In this document: piece after piece, positions 63,576-64,000 of the stretch
Numbering within the stretch: position 1 is the stretch's first letter
How the letters are laid out: every line of letters starts with the position of its first letter
From: Chthonomonadales bacterium
Lineage (GTDB): Bacteria; Armatimonadota; Chthonomonadetes; Chthonomonadales; CAJBBX01
Length of the DNA stretch: 64,000 bases
Reading direction: 5' to 3'
NCBI GenBank assembly: GCA_027459625.1
Contig: DAIDHP010000003.1
Coordinates: forward strand, 1 to 64,000
Made by a program: the position numbers and the translations under genes
Notes under the pieces: generated by a model
Told to the model about the DNA's origin: nothing
The model's input: only the letters and a program-made list of their open reading frames with translations
Databases searched by the model: none

Positions 63576-64000
63576 TTAGTCCGACGGTTCCGGCGGTTGG
63601 ATCGCCGACGTTTCGGTCTGATACTTGCGGAACTTCAGCGCCAAATCATCGAACAAGGTGTAAACCACGGGAATAATGAAGAGTGTCAATATGGTCGATG
63701 TCAGCAACCCCCCCGTTACGGCGGTAGCCATGGGAGCATTGGTTTCGGATCCCTTTCCAAGCCCGATCACCAAAGGCATCATGCCCAAAATGGCGGCGGA
63801 TGCGGTCATGAGGATCGGTCGCAAACGAGTTGGTCCTGCGGTTAAAACGGCTTCATCGCGCTCGAACCCCCGAGTTCTTAAAAGATTGGTGTAGTCAATT
63901 AAAAGGATCCCGTTTTTGACCACAATCCCTACTAGCATCAATATCCCGATAAAGGCGGTCAAGCCGAATGTGCGCCCGGTTAGGAACAAGGCTAATATTA
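63576..64000 (-). CDS. RND efflux pump permease, C-terminal part (runs off window)
   Basis: The open frame reaches the window edge. It contains the C-terminal membrane part of an AcrB-type permease: LFLTGRTFGLTAFIGILMLVGIVVKNGILLIDYTN, then AVLTAGPTRLRPILMTASAAILGMMPLVIG and TSTILTLFIIPVVYTLFDD. These are family hallmarks. RND pumps export drugs or metabolites with a periplasmic adaptor and TolC. The adaptor gene is not in the window and may lie beyond 64000. The gene is followed after 52 bp by the MarR gene. Confidence 0.93.
   Translation of the reverse strand, partial: ILALFLTGRTFGLTAFIGILMLVGIVVKNGILLIDYTNLLRTRGFERDEAVLTAGPTRLRPILMTASAAILGMMPLVIGLGKGSETNAPMATAVTGGLLTSTILTLFIIPVVYTLFDDLALKFRKYQTETSAIQPPEPSD

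Noticed and set aside
1-64000. tRNA or rRNA genes
   Set aside because: No cloverleaf or rRNA-like stretch was recognised in the gaps; a covariance search could still find one.

Overview
The window looks like a chromosomal segment of a bacterium of the Armatimonadota (Fimbriimonas, Chthonomonas or Capsulimonas type). The main reason is a family of type II/IV pilin-like proteins that begin [20 protein letters not shown] and continue [12 protein letters not shown], followed by the block YTQDYDE. This form is typical of that phylum. Many Tat-exported oxidoreductases and sugar hydrolases, a DUF6785-type membrane protein, a DUF4838 protein and a TolC/RND efflux system fit a heterotrophic diderm that degrades polysaccharides. 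This placement is inference from protein style; no rRNA or tRNA gene is visible.

Layout. 1-3.0 kb is decaying accessory DNA: the 3' part of an RHS/YD-repeat gene broken by a nonsense codon and frameshifts, an AT-rich TPR-like gene that is also broken, and a second RHS scrap. 3.0-6.3 kb holds a URO-D-like protein, then an apparently leaderless MarR gene followed by a DrrA/DrrB-type ABC exporter. 6.5-20.7 kb is a carbohydrate block with a secreted TIM-barrel protein, a second MarR regulator, a 2-hydroxyacid dehydrogenase, a GH28 pectinase, a discoidin-domain protein, a CDF-like transporter, a membrane protein with five 20-residue repeats, a DUF4838 protein and a sulfatase-like hydrolase whose nucleophile position is Thr. 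20.9-24.6 kb holds a secreted protein, acylphosphatase, an O-methyltransferase, a four-copy 120-bp tandem repeat and a sigma-factor-like gene with an internal amber codon.

24.7-30.8 kb is an unusual, partly AT-rich cluster: a membrane protein, a Cys-rich exported protein interrupted by TAA, a large exported protein with a C-terminal membrane anchor, a C39-like cysteine peptidase and two DUF2079 membrane proteins. Two copies of an 11-bp palindrome lie just upstream of the exported protein. 31-33.5 kb has a Tat-exported Gfo/Idh/MocA oxidoreductase and a Tat-exported xylose isomerase-like TIM barrel.

33.5-42.4 kb is a complete kdp potassium-uptake operon on the minus strand. It contains an unannotated 26-codon membrane ORF, kdpF, kdpA, kdpB and kdpC, then a stand-alone histidine kinase, a response regulator with no recognisable DNA-binding domain, and the N-terminal half of KdpD as a separate protein. 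Its promoter overlaps the end of a DUF2294 gene, and a leader of about 230 nt carries an intrinsic terminator just before the first ORF. This suggests transcription attenuation.

42.8-53.5 kb has a GH36-like/NPCBM protein, a pilin-like gene with a small partner, and three more pilin-like genes plus one dead copy on the minus strand. These four, and a small secreted protein, share one promoter form (TTGACW, 17 nt ending TGA, TTWAAT). A third Gfo/Idh-type gene sits among them. 54-64 kb holds an ABC exporter, a divergent DprA-like protein, a DUF6785 membrane protein, a PIG-L deacetylase, a ROK protein, TolC, a third MarR regulator and the C-terminal end of an RND pump that runs off the window.
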